Positions 43,206-56,355 of a DNA stretch of 64,000 nucleotides are shown here, in pieces. Every line of letters begins with the position of its first letter. Within the stretch, counting starts at the first letter, position 1. The notes below the pieces were generated by a model. It saw only the letters and a list, made by a program, of their open reading frames with translations, was not told where the DNA came from and did not search any database. Origin of the DNA: Parasitella parasitica (lineage: Eukaryota; Mucoromycota; Mucoromycetes; Mucorales; Mucoraceae); the NCBI GenBank assembly GCA_025201805.1, contig MU619260.1, forward strand, positions 1-64,000, written 5' to 3'. The position numbers and the translations under genes are program-made.

Positions 43206-44807
43206 CTAAAAATAATCATAAATCTGCGTTCTTCGTTTGTCTAGTGCGGGATGCTTTTGTTCATTGTTGCGGAAATTGTACTGACGTCTGATGTGGGCCT
43301 CACAGTAGATCTTATCCTCAAAGACATAATACGTATCGTTTAATCTTTCGCGACATACCTATAATATCAAGTTATTAGTACAGAGAGCAATAATAAGCAC
43401 ACAATACGTACCTCACAGGAAAAGCATTTTGGGTGAAACCTCCATCCTTCTGCTGTGTGGGCACATCTGTTTTCAATGCCTTGATGGCACCGATTGCAAA
43501 GTGAATTGTTCAAGTAGTGATAATGTGTTTTACAATAGGGTTGATTTTCAAAAATGTAAAATGTGTTATCTGGAAATGCGGCATGGCAGATCTAATAAAC
43601 AAGAGTTAGCAAATGATTTTTGTTAGACTAGACTATATGGCATTACCTGACAATTAAAGCAACCAATATGCCATTTCCCTTGCAATTTTCCATCCATAGC
43701 AGAGATGGCTTCCTTTTCAACCGCCTTGTGGCAGGATTGGCATTTTGGCAGAAAGAGCTTTCTGAAATCTGCGTTGCAGTACATACGATTCTTGAATGTT
43801 TTGTAACTGGTATCTGTGTCTTTGAATGTCAGTTTGCAGTGAAAACAGGATTTCGTCATGAACATTTTGGTTTTTGTAGCTTTTGGTGATTGAGGCTGTA
43901 CCTCTAATAATTTAGTTCTGTTTAAATCAGTTAGAAACTTATGATTTTTGTGATATGCAGAAGACGCTAACCTTGATTTCACCACTTGGTAGTCTCGAGC
44001 ACAGTATAGTTTGCCGTTGTATTCACATGCATTTGATATTGTCAATGTCGCTCTACAAAGACTGCAACAGTAGCATGACTGATGATAGCTATATTTGGTA
44101 ATTGGGTCTTTGATGACATTATCACAATGAGCGATAAATTTAGAGCAGTGCTGACACAGATCATCTTTGATACTCATGCTGGTTACCAATTGCCGGAGTG
44201 CTGCTGTTTCTGTAACTGGTTCTGCGAAAGAAAAATTAGATAATTATCTAAAAAATATGGAATGTGCTTACTTTTACAGCTTGCTGATTTCGAGCGAGCC
44301 AAATGGTTATTTCTCTGAGAAGACAACAAGCTCATTTCTGTACATATGGTATTAGCACAATATCTTTAACATACAAGCAGTGTGAATACATACCATGTGT
44401 TAATAAATAATGCTGAAAGAATTCTTCGGATGATCTAGGCGTGGGGATGGTGTTGTTTGAAGAAGTGGATGAAAATAAAGAGAGAGTGGGGGATAGCGGG
44501 CTGTCTGTGCTTTTGTGCTGTTGTTCAGCAACCTTGTTCTTTTGAAATATACGTCTTATGCTGTTGTTTAATGCGTTGGACCTTTCTCTGGATCTCTTTT
44601 GGATGTTTTGAGATGGTAACAATGGAGCTTTTTGATGGTAGTCAAGTATTTCAAACAGTGACGATTGCGAGTGGTCTTGGTTGATGATGGGGGCACTGAT
44701 ATCAGTCATAGCTTTTTCTATGTAAATTAATAATGAGAAAGAGAAGTAAATGGTATCTTTGGGATCCATTCAATGAGTTAAATACCTGTCAGTATGAATG
44801 AGGCCAT
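43206..44807 (-). CDS. LIM-domain protein (paxillin/Pxl1-like)
   Basis: 439 residues. Exons are 44807-44786, 44717-44394, 44337-44272, 44221-43647, 43591-43412 and 43358-43206. The N-terminal ~150 residues are disordered and Ser/Pro-rich. LIM 1 starts at CQHCSKF and ends at YCARDY. A shorter cluster follows (CFHCKLTF to YCNADF) that looks like half a LIM domain. Two complete LIM domains end the protein: CQSCHKAV to YCKTHY, and CNRCHQGI to YCEAHI. Yeast Pxl1 and animal paxillin share this C-terminal LIM layout and act at actomyosin rings or adhesion sites; a septum role is inferred. Divergent from GMPPA across only 96 bp. Confidence 0.85.
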
Positions 44808-44903
44808 GTACTATAGTAGCTGGAATAACCATTTCAACTCAGCGAGCCTTTGAAAAGCAGATCCTACAGCTAATTATTATTACGTGTTTCCTTTTTCATT
44901 ATC
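44808..44903. promoter_or_regulatory. Compact divergent promoter of the LIM gene and GMPPA
   Basis: Only 96 bp separate two head-to-head start codons. No TATA box is evident. The short first exon of the LIM gene (22 coding bases) is supported by frame across a 68-bp intron. Confidence 0.5.
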
Positions 44904-46469
44904 ATGGCAGAATCAAAGGCTGTTATTCTCGTGGGTGGCCCTTCTAGAGGCACTCGATTTAGACCTCTTTCTCTCAATTCTCCAAAACCTCTGTTTCCAG
45001 TTGCAGGTCGTCCTATAATATCTCATCATCTTGACGCTTTATCCAAGGTGAAAGGCTTGAAGGAAGTCTTAATTATTGGTTTATTTGAAGACAAGGTGTT
45101 TCTTCCCTATATTGATAATGCTGCTCTCGAGTTTCCTGACTTGAACATTCGGCAAGTACTGTTTAAATACAAAAAAACAGTGTCTAATCCTTTACAACAG
45201 CTATCTTCATGAGTACCAAGCTCTAGGCACGGCTGGTGGTATCTATCATTTCCGCGATGAAATCTTGCGTGGAAACACAAAGCAGTTTTTTGTTATGCAT
45301 ATTGATATTGCCTGCTCCTTTCCCTTAAACGAAATGATTGTTGCTCATGGACGGCATCGAGGTATTTGCACCATGCTGGGCACAAAGGTAACATTTTGCT
45401 TGTACATTCAAAATGTCACACTGACAAAATTAGAAAGGTTCCTGCCAGTGAAGCTACAAAATACGGCTGTCTTGTTGCCAATAATGAGACTAACCAAGTT
45501 CTCCATTATGTCGAGAAGCCAGATACTTTCATCTCGGATTTGATCTCATGTGGCGTCTTTTTGTTCGATATCTCAGTGTTTGGCGAAATGAAAAAGGCAT
45601 TAGACAAGAAGGAAAGCCAGGAACAAGGCGAATTTGTCTCTTCTTCGCATGACGAATTGCGTTTGGAACAAGATATCTTGAGACCTTTGACTGAAAGTAA
45701 CGGCCTTTATGTCCATGTTACTGAGGAATTCTGGAGACAAATCAAGACAGCTGGGTAACAAGCAGTTGGTTTTAAATTATGCACTGGGTTACTTATAAAA
45801 TGCATAGATCTGCTATTTCTGCCAATGCTCTTTATCTCGAAGCTGAGGCGCGTGAGGGCTCAGATCGCTTGGCAAAGAATACATCTAGTGGGCCTGAAAT
45901 TATTGGTGCTGTGTATATTCATCCTTCTGCTCATGTGGATCCTACTGCCAAGGTATAGTGAATTTATACAGCCATTTGTATCATTGCTGACTTGTACGAC
46001 CATCAGATTGGGCCCAATGTATCTATTGGTCCTCGTGTGAAGATCATGGCTGGTGTTCGTGTCAAAGATACTATTCTTTTGGATAATGTGCACATTGGCG
46101 TAAGTTTACCTGTATGGCAAAGCGAAGGATGAACGTTAAACAAAAAAAAACTGTATTAAAAAATAGAGAGCAAGCTGTGTCCTTCATTCGATTATTGGTT
46201 GGAATAGTCGCATTGGTTCATGGGCTCGTGTGGAAGGATGTCCAGTTCATGAAGGAGATAGCTCCATGATGAAGAACGGCGTCAAGAGTCAGAGTATTAC
46301 CATCTTGGGTAAGTGTATTTCCCTTTGTTATATAATGATTTTAACACTAACATGTTTATGGCTTTCAGGTAAGGATGTGTCTGTTATGGATGAAACAATC
46401 ATACGCAATTGCATTGTTTTGCCCCACAAGGAGCTCAAATCCTGTTTCCATAATGAGATCTTGATGTAG
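44904..46469 (+). CDS. GMPPA: Mannose-1-phosphate guanylyltransferase alpha-type (GMPPA)
   Basis: 410 residues. Exons are 44904-45151, 45201-45387, 45438-45754, 45808-45952, 46007-46099, 46167-46308 and 46369-46469. The nucleotidyltransferase N-terminus has VGGPSRGTRFRPLS and KPLFPVAGRP. The C-terminal left-handed beta-helix has IHPSAHVDP and VSIGPRVKI, and the end IVLPHKELKSCF matches GMPPA rather than the catalytic GMPPB/Psa1. At the metal site the protein reads HIDIACSF: the first Asp is kept but the second is Ser, consistent with the regulatory GDP-mannose-sensing role known for GMPPA. Intron 1 (45152-45200) has a GCAAGT donor, and only this joins LNIR to YLHEYQALGTAGG in frame. It should work with a GMPPB encoded elsewhere in making GDP-mannose. 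Confidence 0.93.
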
Positions 46470-48421
46470 GAAATAGCAATTATGCCTAATTAAATATCAT
46501 TTAATTACAAAGAAATGCGACCTTTGTTTGAATATTTGTTCGAGCCTAGTAGTGCTAAGGCTTCCTTTTCATTGAAACTAGAATTATATACAATGACCAA
46601 GATATGCATCTTTGTAATACAGCATTTGCTATTTCTCTTGTATCAAATTCTCGATCAAATATTTTTTTTAAAAAAAAAATGAGACCATCTTCTACAGTTG
46701 GGCAAAAGTCTGCTTGGCCCTCACCCCCTTAAACAAAAGTTAAAGGATTTATTCAAAGCATTTTCTAGCCCAAAACCAGCAGAAAGAGTCTCTCAAAATT
46801 TGCCATAAAGTTCAAAATCTGCTGATCGCCAAAAGCTTAACTTTTGTTCAGGTACTTTTCGTAAAAAAAAAACAAGGTTAAAGCGTTAGTGTACCACTTG
46901 GGTATATTAGCAATTTTTGCTGCTCTATTGATATGAAGCCTGATTGTGTTGCTACCATTTGATGCGCATTAAAAATTTGTACATGATATTAGAATTAGAC
47001 ACTATAAATGCTTTATAAGATGGATTTGGAGATAAATGCAAGTGATGATAAAATCTTCTTAAATCGGCCAATTTTCAACAGTTCCTTCCAAATTTCTAAA
47101 CAATTTAAATTGTACAGGCAGCAGTAATTCTTTGAGGACGTCAAGCCAAAAATGTGATGTTCAGACGCAATATAGATAAATTTGCAGAAAATATAGATAC
47201 TTGAGCGATTTTATTTGATTCATCACGTATTATAACTTTCGAGAAGGCTGCATTTTACTTTTTAGTTCCTGTTGGATACATTGAAGCTTACTTTCAGGTT
47301 GTAGTTTATATAAAATGGATTCTGTAGCCTCTGATTTTCTAAGCTGAACGATATGTCAAACGAGGAGATACTTGGAAAATAAGTTTTGTATGTTGAGGGT
47401 GATTCAATATTTGGAAATTGAAGTTTTAAGCCTTGGTGAGTGAACTGAGTGTGGTTGCATCCAAAACAGTCAATTCTATTATGAAGAGGAGGCAACAATG
47501 AGGTAATACTACGATTTTGTGAAACTCCTGAAGTGCTTCCAAGACTACTCTGGCTTAAGCCATCTTTTATTTCAAAAGATGGTGCGCTTAGTAAAGTGCG
47601 TAGTGGGATACTAGTTTAGAAAAAATTGTCATATCTTCAACAATAATTTTGAGCTTGTTTGACAGAAGCTGGGTCAAACCCCATAGATCAGACAAGGAAT
47701 ACATTTGACGCTCCGTTAGTGTGGGGTAGTTCAAAAACACAGAACTCTAAACGGAAAATCATTTTGTTTCTTAATATGTATGTGGCACAGAACGAGATTA
47801 GGTTTTGCCGTAGGACAAGACTAAAATGTCGTACGGATTCATTTGCCATGGAATTCGTATTGAAAAATAGCGCGTTTTAGGTCACCTTGCTGTAAACTTA
47901 CTTTTTTCAATGGTTTAAACGTAAATTGTTTACAGAACAAATATGTAAAGGCTATCATATTTTCGTTATGCATTTTCGACTATTTGAGACATGTATTTTG
48001 CATAAATATAAAGTAACAAAAGCTCGGAGCGGGACGGAACGGCGTTATCGTTGAAGATGGTAATGTCAACGTTTAAAAGAACATGGTTTGATTCTGTGTT
48101 TTAGGCCCTCGAGTAAAGACATTTGGTACATTTGTGTCTGAGCTCATATATATATTGAAGATTTGAACATGTTTATAGACGCAAAACTTAATCTTCCTAT
48201 CAATTATTGGAAAGCAATAGCACTATCTCGCTCTCACATGGCCATTGATAAACAAAAACATCATTAGAAGTAGCTGTGTGTAACAAAGAATAAAATGATT
48301 TATTATAAATATTATGGTCTATATAAAAGGGATTTTTTTTTGACATGATGCAAATTTAAATAGCATAAAATACAAGAGAGTGTATGATACAAAGAGGAGG
48401 AAAGGAGGGGAATAATATAGT
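46470..48421. other. Intergenic, no gene seen
   Basis: Nearly 2 kb between convergent genes. Frames at about 47262-47498 and 47659-47880 show no family features or introns. No repeat family was recognised. Confidence 0.5.
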
Positions 48422-50260
48422 TTAGACAGAAGTAGTAATAGATACATCAGGAGAAGGGGAAACGGGCTTGGTTGCTTTGCCAGTGATACGATCCTTCACT
48501 TCTTCCCACATCAGTTGGCGTTCGACAGCAACGCCACCTAGTACAGAAGAATTTTCCTGAGCACGGCGTAAAAGATAAGGTATCACTTCGTCGATCATGC
48601 CATATGGCAAATACTTGTAAATAGAATAACCATTGCGACCCAAAGTATAAGACAATTGGTCTTGCATACCGAACAATTGGCCAAATTGAACAACACCAGA
48701 CTGAGCACACACATTGTTCTTCTCCATCTCCTCAATAGTCAAGATAACACTATCACGGTTATGACTGGCCACCATAAAAACGATAGGCGAAGTGGCATTA
48801 GTAACATGTTCACCAGTAGCATCTTGGTGTTCCTTGATCTTGTTTAGCAAAAACTTGACTCCACCGTTGTAAGAGGCATGAGTGTCCTCCAGAGTATCAC
48901 AAATGGGCGAGCTGTAGCCCATTTCGTCAGCGCGTTTGCGTTCAGAGACCATGTAAGCACCACGCACCAATTTAGCAGCAAAAGTAAAGTTTTCGCGTTG
49001 AGAAAGAGCCACGTCCAATTCAAGTCTTCCTTGAGCAGACTTGGTGTACATCTGGTACGTGTTGAAGATGGTGGGTTGTTGGTTCTTATTGGCATTGAAC
49101 TTGCGCTGCAGGTTGACAGCAACATGGTCGATAGCATCTTGGAAGTAGGATTGTTCTGCATCGACCATTACGCCCACCTTTAAATCACGAGCCAAACTAC
49201 AGGCATCTTCCAGACGAGAAATCATACGATCATAAGCCTCAAGATCCTCGCAAGTTAACAGGACAGCCTTAGCGTCCTGATTATCTGTCTTCCACCACAC
49301 ATCACGAGCAGGGCCTTGCAAGTTAAACAGCTTTCTAAATTCGATAATGTCCAAGGAAGCCTTGTTCTTTTTCAAATGAGCCACAAGAGAATCACGTTGC
49401 AAGGCTTGATCTTCACTTATTGGAGCAGGCAAAACGCGATTCACGACTTGGTGAACACCTTCAGCATCAATAAGGCCATTGGCTTGGTTGTCCAAAAAGG
49501 CCTGATCCAAAGCGGCGATAACTTGATTCAAACGAAGCAATAACTCTGGAGGCGAGAAGGCAGTAACTTTAACGGCAACCATAGCATTATCCTTGACACT
49601 GCCGGCAGCCGTAGTCATACAGGTCTTGATCATCTTGGCAATTACATCAGCCTGTTGTTCATCGCGCTGATATTTGCCACCCTCAGCAGCAGGAGCAACG
49701 TTAGGATCAAGATGCAAGTCAGCTTCTACGGACAAATCTAAAATACAGTTGATGCCAGATTGCGCCAATTTGTCCATGCTAGAGATGCACTCTTCGGGAG
49801 TTTCACCGCCGCAAAAATGACGGAAAAACGTTTGTTTGACAAACCAGTAAACAGGAGCTTGAAGGCCTAGCTTTTCAGAGATGGAAATGAGATGGGGAGC
49901 GGCATCTACGAGCCATGGCAGGGCACACAGTCTATACACAAATAAGGCCATTGCTAGCTCTTGTGTGCTTTTGGAGTGGACAGCAATACGATTTTCTTTG
50001 TCATGCAATTCATCGACAGTGGATGCAGAAGTGGTAGCCTTCATTTGGGCTTCTGCTTGAGCCACACTCTGAGTGTACATGTAAAACGAAGACGTTAAAA
50101 GAACACTGGCAGTAATCGTCTTGAAAGGTAAGCGCTTTGCATTTTGTGTAGTATTGGTACTAGTAAATGTTCTAACTGGCAGACGTGGTAAACTAGCTCT
50201 GTTGAATAGCGACGTACAGCGAATGAATGGAGAAGCAGTACGAAAAGCAATACGGTGCAT
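48422..50260 (-). CDS. PUT1: Proline dehydrogenase, mitochondrial
   Basis: FAD enzyme oxidising proline to pyrroline-5-carboxylate on the inner mitochondrial membrane. A single exon of 612 residues. The first ~45 residues are Arg/Ser/Thr-rich with no acidic residues, a transit peptide. A hydrophobic stretch follows near 48-65. The beta/alpha-barrel is seen in GINCILDLSVEADL, AKLVRGAYM, VASHNRDS and KYLPYGMIDEVIPYLLRRAQEN, which carries the conserved substrate-binding RR. The insertion LDQAFLDNQANGLIDAEGV resembles a degenerate EF-hand, as found in other eukaryotic proline dehydrogenases. It feeds glutamate synthesis; there is no P5C dehydrogenase neighbour here. Confidence 0.96.
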   Translation of the reverse strand: MHRIAFRTASPFIRCTSLFNRASLPRLPVRTFTSTNTTQNAKRLPFKTITASVLLTSSFYMYTQSVAQAEAQMKATTSASTVDELHDKENRIAVHSKSTQELAMALFVYRLCALPWLVDAAPHLISISEKLGLQAPVYWFVKQTFFRHFCGGETPEECISSMDKLAQSGINCILDLSVEADLHLDPNVAPAAEGGKYQRDEQQADVIAKMIKTCMTTAAGSVKDNAMVAVKVTAFSPPELLLRLNQVIAALDQAFLDNQANGLIDAEGVHQVVNRVLPAPISEDQALQRDSLVAHLKKNKASLDIIEFRKLFNLQGPARDVWWKTDNQDAKAVLLTCEDLEAYDRMISRLEDACSLARDLKVGVMVDAEQSYFQDAIDHVAVNLQRKFNANKNQQPTIFNTYQMYTKSAQGRLELDVALSQRENFTFAAKLVRGAYMVSERKRADEMGYSSPICDTLEDTHASYNGGVKFLLNKIKEHQDATGEHVTNATSPIVFMVASHNRDSVILTIEEMEKNNVCAQSGVVQFGQLFGMQDQLSYTLGRNGYSIYKYLPYGMIDEVIPYLLRRAQENSSVLGGVAVERQLMWEEVKDRITGKATKPVSPSPDVSITTSV

Positions 50261-51919
50261 TTAATAGTTTTTTTTATTGATAAAGTATAAAAAAGTACAG
50301 TTCTTCAGAAACATCTTTGAAGGAAAAAATCTTGGTCCTTATATACACGTTTCCAGGATAATTTCTATAATGAGTTCTAACCAATCCGTTATCAAAGAAG
50401 CACTGAGAATGTGGGGGATGATTTTTAAAAAAAACCATAACAGAAGATCTCAGCTTCAAAACTGTAACTCGACACACAGTGTTGGACAAAATGACTAAAT
50501 GCAGTAATTTCCCACCATTCGAACCAATCATGGCATGTACTACAGCCGTATAAACCTTGTTTAGTTTGACAGGCTTTGAAATATTTAGTAATAAAAGTCA
50601 TTCATATCTCATCTCAAAGATAAAAAAAAAAAATTGATCTCGTTACATGTATAGATTAGTTTATCTTGTTTCTATGACATCTAAATATATAGATAAAACG
50701 TTCAAACTACATAATCTTGCATGTCGAGCAATAAACATCTAGAAAATCCTTTTTGTCCTTTTATGCGGTATATCTTTCGTGATTGGATAGATTTCGACTG
50801 GATAATCCATTTAACTACTGGGCGAACACAATTACAAGCATAAATATTGAGCGATTTATTTTCATGAACTTGTAACAGATTTCCTGTCTCAATTACTACC
50901 TTGGATTCTAGTCTTTAGGTTTCTATCATGTATTGAACTAGAGTCATATTAGATCTCGAACGCCGCTCCAATTCCAATGATGACTATAAAGGCTCCCAAA
51001 TAAAACGAGCAATTTACATCATCTTTTTTTTTTTTTATAGTGTACATGCATATAAACAATAGTGTATATAAGCTTTTTGCATGTTTGGTTCATGGTATAC
51101 TGTATGCATTTAAATTTACGTCCAAACACTGTTTCGAGTTACTCGGAAATGAAAAAATTTTCAAGTTTAATATTATTTGTAACAATGACTTTATTTTTAA
51201 TGGAGATCAAAAATACATGCCACCTCAAAAATACCAGAATTCTTGAGATTCCAGTAGATACATATATCTACAGAATAAAGAGAATCATAAAAAAAGAAAA
51301 TGTGTTCCCCTGGTTTGTTTTTGTTCTATATAAAAATTGCTAATGCTTATTCTTAATCTACAAGAAATGAAGAAAACATTTCCTCGGGTGTGGGTGTGAC
51401 CCCATGCTAAATCGTGTGAATTTAGTGTTACAAACAAAGCAAAACACCAAAATTTCATGACAGTGCAAACAATGTTGAAGGGCGGTTTATAAAGTTTTGG
51501 CAAGACATTTAGCAAAAGAGACGTGGAGAGCACGAGATACGGCTTAAATTACAAAGTGCGCTTTTACTATAATATGCAGAGAAGAGGGTGAGACTGAACA
51601 AGGAGCAAATATAACTTGTTGGATTAAACTAGGCTATCAATTACAAATATGGGACATGTATACAGAGAGAAAAGTATGATTTATAGTCCAACAATTCGAT
51701 GGTGATTTGCGAGAAAAACGTCTTGAAAGACTACTACTCATAGACGATTTATCGTTTGGATCACGGTCGATTGTTTACGATCCAGCCATTTACGAAAACG
51801 AAATTAACACGAAACATTTTTAAGCAATAAAGATATCATTGCTACGTAAATTAATATTAGCGTTTTTAATTTCTAGCGTGGTATCTACATGGTGTAGGAA
51901 AATGATAATCCCGTATTTT
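50261..51919. other. Intergenic, no gene seen
   Basis: AT-rich spacer containing the PUT1 promoter. Short frames at 50277-50531 and 51040-51533 show no recognisable features. Confidence 0.5.
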
Positions 51920-54900
51920 TTACAAGTAATATCCGTTCAACACGAGCCTGGTAAGCAAATCCCGTACAAATACATCCATTCCATGCTTTGCCTCATGTCT
52001 AGTGTAAAGTTCATTGAATATGCTATGCCTTGTGCTATTGAGTATATTCGTCAGTCGGCCTGAACCTTTTGTTTCCAACAGCTGCAGTACTTTGACAAAC
52101 ACTTGTGTATGTTTTTGGAACTGCTCAAAGATACGGCGGCATTTGAGACTAAGCTTATCCTCATTCTCTATATCTTTTACAGTATAGTCATCCAAGATTG
52201 CACTGAAAAATATGATATCTTCGAGGACGGGTTGTAGCACCTGAAAGATACGGGTTTGGCTTTGTTTCAAAAAGCATTGAAACAAGATGCGATCAAGTAC
52301 ATGCTCATGGTAATCTCGAAACGAATGTGGCTCCATGATGACCGAAACATAGTCTTTGCTGCTATTAGCGCTGGCGGATGTTTTCTGGGCTTGCATGGCT
52401 TGGACATGTTGCATAAACGAAGACCAGGAGGCTTTAATAGCCGTATCATGAATGTAGCTTTGTAGCGCACTTGTGAACTGATCCATCTGAAATCTGTACT
52501 TGAACAAGAGGTCGCGCGTGGATTGCCTATGCCATTTCATATCCCGTAATGGCTCGTAGCATCGCTTGATGACTGTTGCTACACGCAACAACTGCAGCAA
52601 GAATGAGAATATCCGGTTGTATTTGTCTAGAATCGCTGGTGTGATGACCATATTCAATGGGTATGTTGCATCATAATTGAGTTGTAAAAAGTTTAGTGCC
52701 TCCACAGCTAAGGTTTCTCCATCAGAAAACAAAACGGGACAAATGTGCATAAATCATACAAAAACTTACCGTGAGGATGATTCCATTGGCTATTGGCGGT
52801 CGTTTTTCGGAAGGAAAACGTAACAAGATCGTCGTGTGTGTGCACTGCATTTTCGAGTAACAAATTTCTAAGGGCTAAAGTCAAATCAAATGATTTTGGT
52901 GGCCAGCAATTTCCCATATGATTCAATCCAATACTCGAAGAGGAGAATAGAGTTGCTTTGAGCCCATTTACAAATACACCATTGCCAAATAGGAAATACC
53001 GATACAAGAGTGACAAATGAGATTGCAATTTAAACTGATCCAAGAAAGAGATCATGAAGGATTCATTGAGCAAAGGACACCAGGTTTGGATAGGTTCAAT
53101 GTAGCTCTGGCGCGTGGTAGTGTCTAGAGTGGGTATAGAGTGTCTAGTTTCATCTTGGAGCAATCGTAAAAGACGCTGGGCAAAGCCACTTTGTTTGGTA
53201 TCAAGTGGGGGCAGCGTAGGAGTGTCATGTTGCATAGCTTGAAGGTCATCATCAGCATCGTCATTGTTGTGGCTGTCCTGTTCATCGCTCGCATGGTGCA
53301 CGTTGCCTAATGAATTGTACGATTTGATCTGATTGCATATATGCTGTAGTTTGGACGTATATCTATGGCATGGAAACGTCAAATGTCAAAAACAGACACA
53401 TTTACGCATTAATGACGCTTACTCTTCGTTTTCTGTACTGTTCAATATGAATTTCAGATTGATCGAATCATCCAAGTCAAATAAAGGATGATCTGGTTTT
53501 GCTAGTTTCAGCAATCGAACGGATATACCAGACCGTAGTATATATAATGCCAACTTTTTGTCTACAAAGTAGGGCAAATCTGCTTCTGAACGGATCTATC
53601 AATGTCCGTTGGAGTCATTTATTCTTGCCTATGCATTCTCCTCCTATCCCCCTCTTACCTTGTACCGTTGGAGCAAATCACTTTGATTTTCTGAAACGCG
53701 TTCACCTATAAAAAATTCTGCATAAGGGTCTCCATGTTGATCAGGTGAATATGTGCTGTTTAAATGCAGCCAATTGCTCATCATGTTGGAATAAGGGACG
53801 CTAGTGTAGCTCAAAATGACTAGACAAACATCTCGGTATAGCGCAGAGTTTCCGCCGTTGGAAGCTAAATCAAATCCACTTGTTTCACGATGCAGCAGAT
53901 TCAGCAAAGAGGCGCCTTTGGGCAGTACAAATTGTCGGGATCGAACTTGACAAAATCCATGCAGTTTCTCCACAACAGCTGTTAGGCTCTGAACAGAATG
54001 ATGCACTTTCAACACAGTCATTGTTTGGAAATCATGCTGCTGATCAGATGCGAATAGAGTCATCACGGCGTGTTGTATATACATCAAAAGCTCTTGTAAA
54101 CAGCAGCCAAAAGCTACTCCCGTAAGCCCGTAAGTGTCAGGCTGGGACTGGCACTGTTGAGATACGTATTCTAATGCTCTGATGTGCGTACCGAACAATA
54201 ACACCTGCTCAAGTAACGGCTGGATGGCTGCTGTGCTGACACCGAGAATGCGATACTTGGCCATCCGTTGTCTGAATGCAGAGTCTTGTTGATCCCAATA
54301 AAAGTAAATGGACGGCAGCCCTGTGATGGCTTGTATCAGGCTTTTGGCTAGCTCAGACTCGTAAATCACAGCCGTCTCAGAGGGATCCTGTAGTTGCCGG
54401 ATCAGTGGTTCGAACAAACAAAGAGGTGCTTCAGTAATGAAGGGTGTTCCAATATTGCGATCAGATAATCGAGTCTGTTCATATGATGGGAATTGTGAGT
54501 TGCGAGTGTCCCAGGATAAGGTATTGAATGTGGTAGGGGGCCGCATAGTTGCTTCTAATAACCAGATATCTTGCTCTTCACCCTCCATTTCCAGGTCTTG
54601 TTCTTGCGGTTGTGGTGGTTGATGTGGCTGTAAATGTTGTTGCTGTTGTAAAAACAATGTATCCGTACTGCTACTATCTGTAGTCGAGCTCGCTATAGAA
54701 GCATTTGCATCAAAGAAATCAAACGGCTGTTCAGACAGTGGCTGTAATCGTAGTTGTGGATGGAACCAATTCAAGTCTACTTTATTTTTTTTCCAAAATT
54801 AGATTTTTTGCTTGCACAAAACAAGCTTATACTTGCCTATAGCTTTTTCGTTCTTTTTTTGCTGCAGCTGTTGCTGTGTATACCACTGCATAAACCCAAG

Positions 54901-54942
54901 AGTTCCATTATGTTCATCGTCTATGGAATTATGTTCAAACAT
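51920..54942 (-). CDS. Gamma-tubulin complex component (Spc97/Spc98 family, GCP5/6-like)
   Basis: Microtubule-nucleation subunit, about 928 residues. Exons are 54942-54837, 54776-53659, 53595-53423, 53362-52770 and about 52716-51920. The N-terminal half has a Gln-rich segment followed by the GRIP1 region. The C-terminal GRIP2 domain includes NYDATYPLNMVITPAILDKY and FSFLLQLLRV, typical of Spc97/98 proteins. Divergence from GCP2/3 suggests a GCP5 or GCP6 type, but I cannot decide which. Intron 1 (54777-54836) has donor GCAAGT; the frame requires it. The last acceptor is uncertain: 52716 and 52707 both keep the frame, differing by three residues. Confidence 0.85.
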
Positions 54943-56355
54943 CTAATCCGGTAAGAAAAACGCTTCAAATGAATGCAACAAAAACCGTGCATAAGATGGC
55001 GAGCAAGAGTCACATGTTTGTATGAGCCGTAACATCCCTTGTCAGTCAATAGGGCAATCTAGCAACCGTGTCAAGCAAAAGAGATCATCTAGAGCCACTC
55101 CTATGATCAAATCTCAAAGAGTACGCGGTTATCAAGGACATATCAACATCCTAAAAAAAATGTATTGATACAAATTGCTCACAAGTATTCACTATGCTTG
55201 TGTACATGATATTCGATGCTTGTTGTGAATTGATTTATAAAATATAAATGCCCAAAAAAAAAAATCAAGTAAAAAGTGATTATATACATATGCACGTACT
55301 TGTAAAGATAATAGTTAACTTTTTGGAAAGTAAATAAGTGGAAAGTAGGATAAAAAAACAAGTAATCCATGTGCAATAACTACGTTTTAATGCCGCCAAC
55401 ATGTTACTAATAACTCTTGAAAAGGGTAATTCACAAAGGTTTTAATCGTAGAAAAGAGCTCTAAACTGCACCAACCAATTGCCACGACCCCAAAGCAGTA
55501 TGCTGATTTAATTTTGTAGCTCTTGGAGACATTCTGTTTTTTTCAAATCTTTTCATGATCGAGTATAACGAAAAAATGGCAATTTTCTGAAAATTCACTT
55601 CTTAAGCTAAAAAGCAAAGCATATACTGAGCACAAAGGTTTGGTGTGCCTGTTTTTAGCATCGTTTCAAGATTCGACTTTATAGTTTCTTAAATGTTTTG
55701 ACACCTTTTTTGAAATATTTGCAAAAGAGAAAAAAGTTTTATCGTGTAAAGCGTATCATTTATTGTATAAATCAATTAGTGGAGTAAGTATAATTACCAT
55801 AAAGTTTGTCTACTTGAAATACTTTAAAAATTTAAAACTTTATTTTTTTGTAAAAATAAAACGACACTTACAAACAAAACTGGCTTTTTTCTGCTAAGTG
55901 TTTGTGATATTTGTCTGTTGTATATAAAGCATCAATTATCAATGTTAGAAGTGATAAGAAAGTGGGTTAAGCTTTATGCATATGAAATATTTGCTACAAC
56001 TAGTGTAATGATTATTATACAATACTTGATACAATAAAAATAAATTAAGAAGAATAGTTGTTTAGCTGCTAAAATCCACCCAACTTCATTCTATGCATAT
56101 GTTATATTCGATTTTGCATGTCTACAGCATCAGCATTGGGCAACTTGTACTGCAAATCAGGATAGCCAATTGTAACGTGCAGAGCAGCCATATGCGAGTA
56201 ATCGCCTCTGTCTAATTATCCGAGGTCTATCTTTTACATTGTCATTGATGAACAAGCAGTGCTGCCGTCTTCAAACCCAGTTTTCAGTTATAAATCGTCA
56301 ATTTAAATTTTATTCGATTGTTCTCTGCTGTGCTATTCACATCATTCCGCCCAGC
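54943..56355. other. Intergenic, no gene seen
   Basis: AT-rich divergent spacer between the GCP gene and ALO1. An in-frame ATG at 56248 would add residues to ALO1 without family similarity and is not preferred. Confidence 0.5.

Noticed and set aside
47575..47600. Short inverted repeat CCATCTTTT / AAAAGATGG
   Set aside because: A nine-base stem in AT-rich DNA is expected by chance, and no terminator-type mechanism applies in a eukaryote.
47262..47880. Two frames of 73-78 codons between GMPPA and PUT1
   Set aside because: No recognisable motif, no consistent intron structure and biased AT composition.
56248..56355. N-terminal extension of ALO1 from an upstream in-frame ATG
   Set aside because: The added residues show no similarity to the family, and the distance to the FAD domain is normal from 56356.
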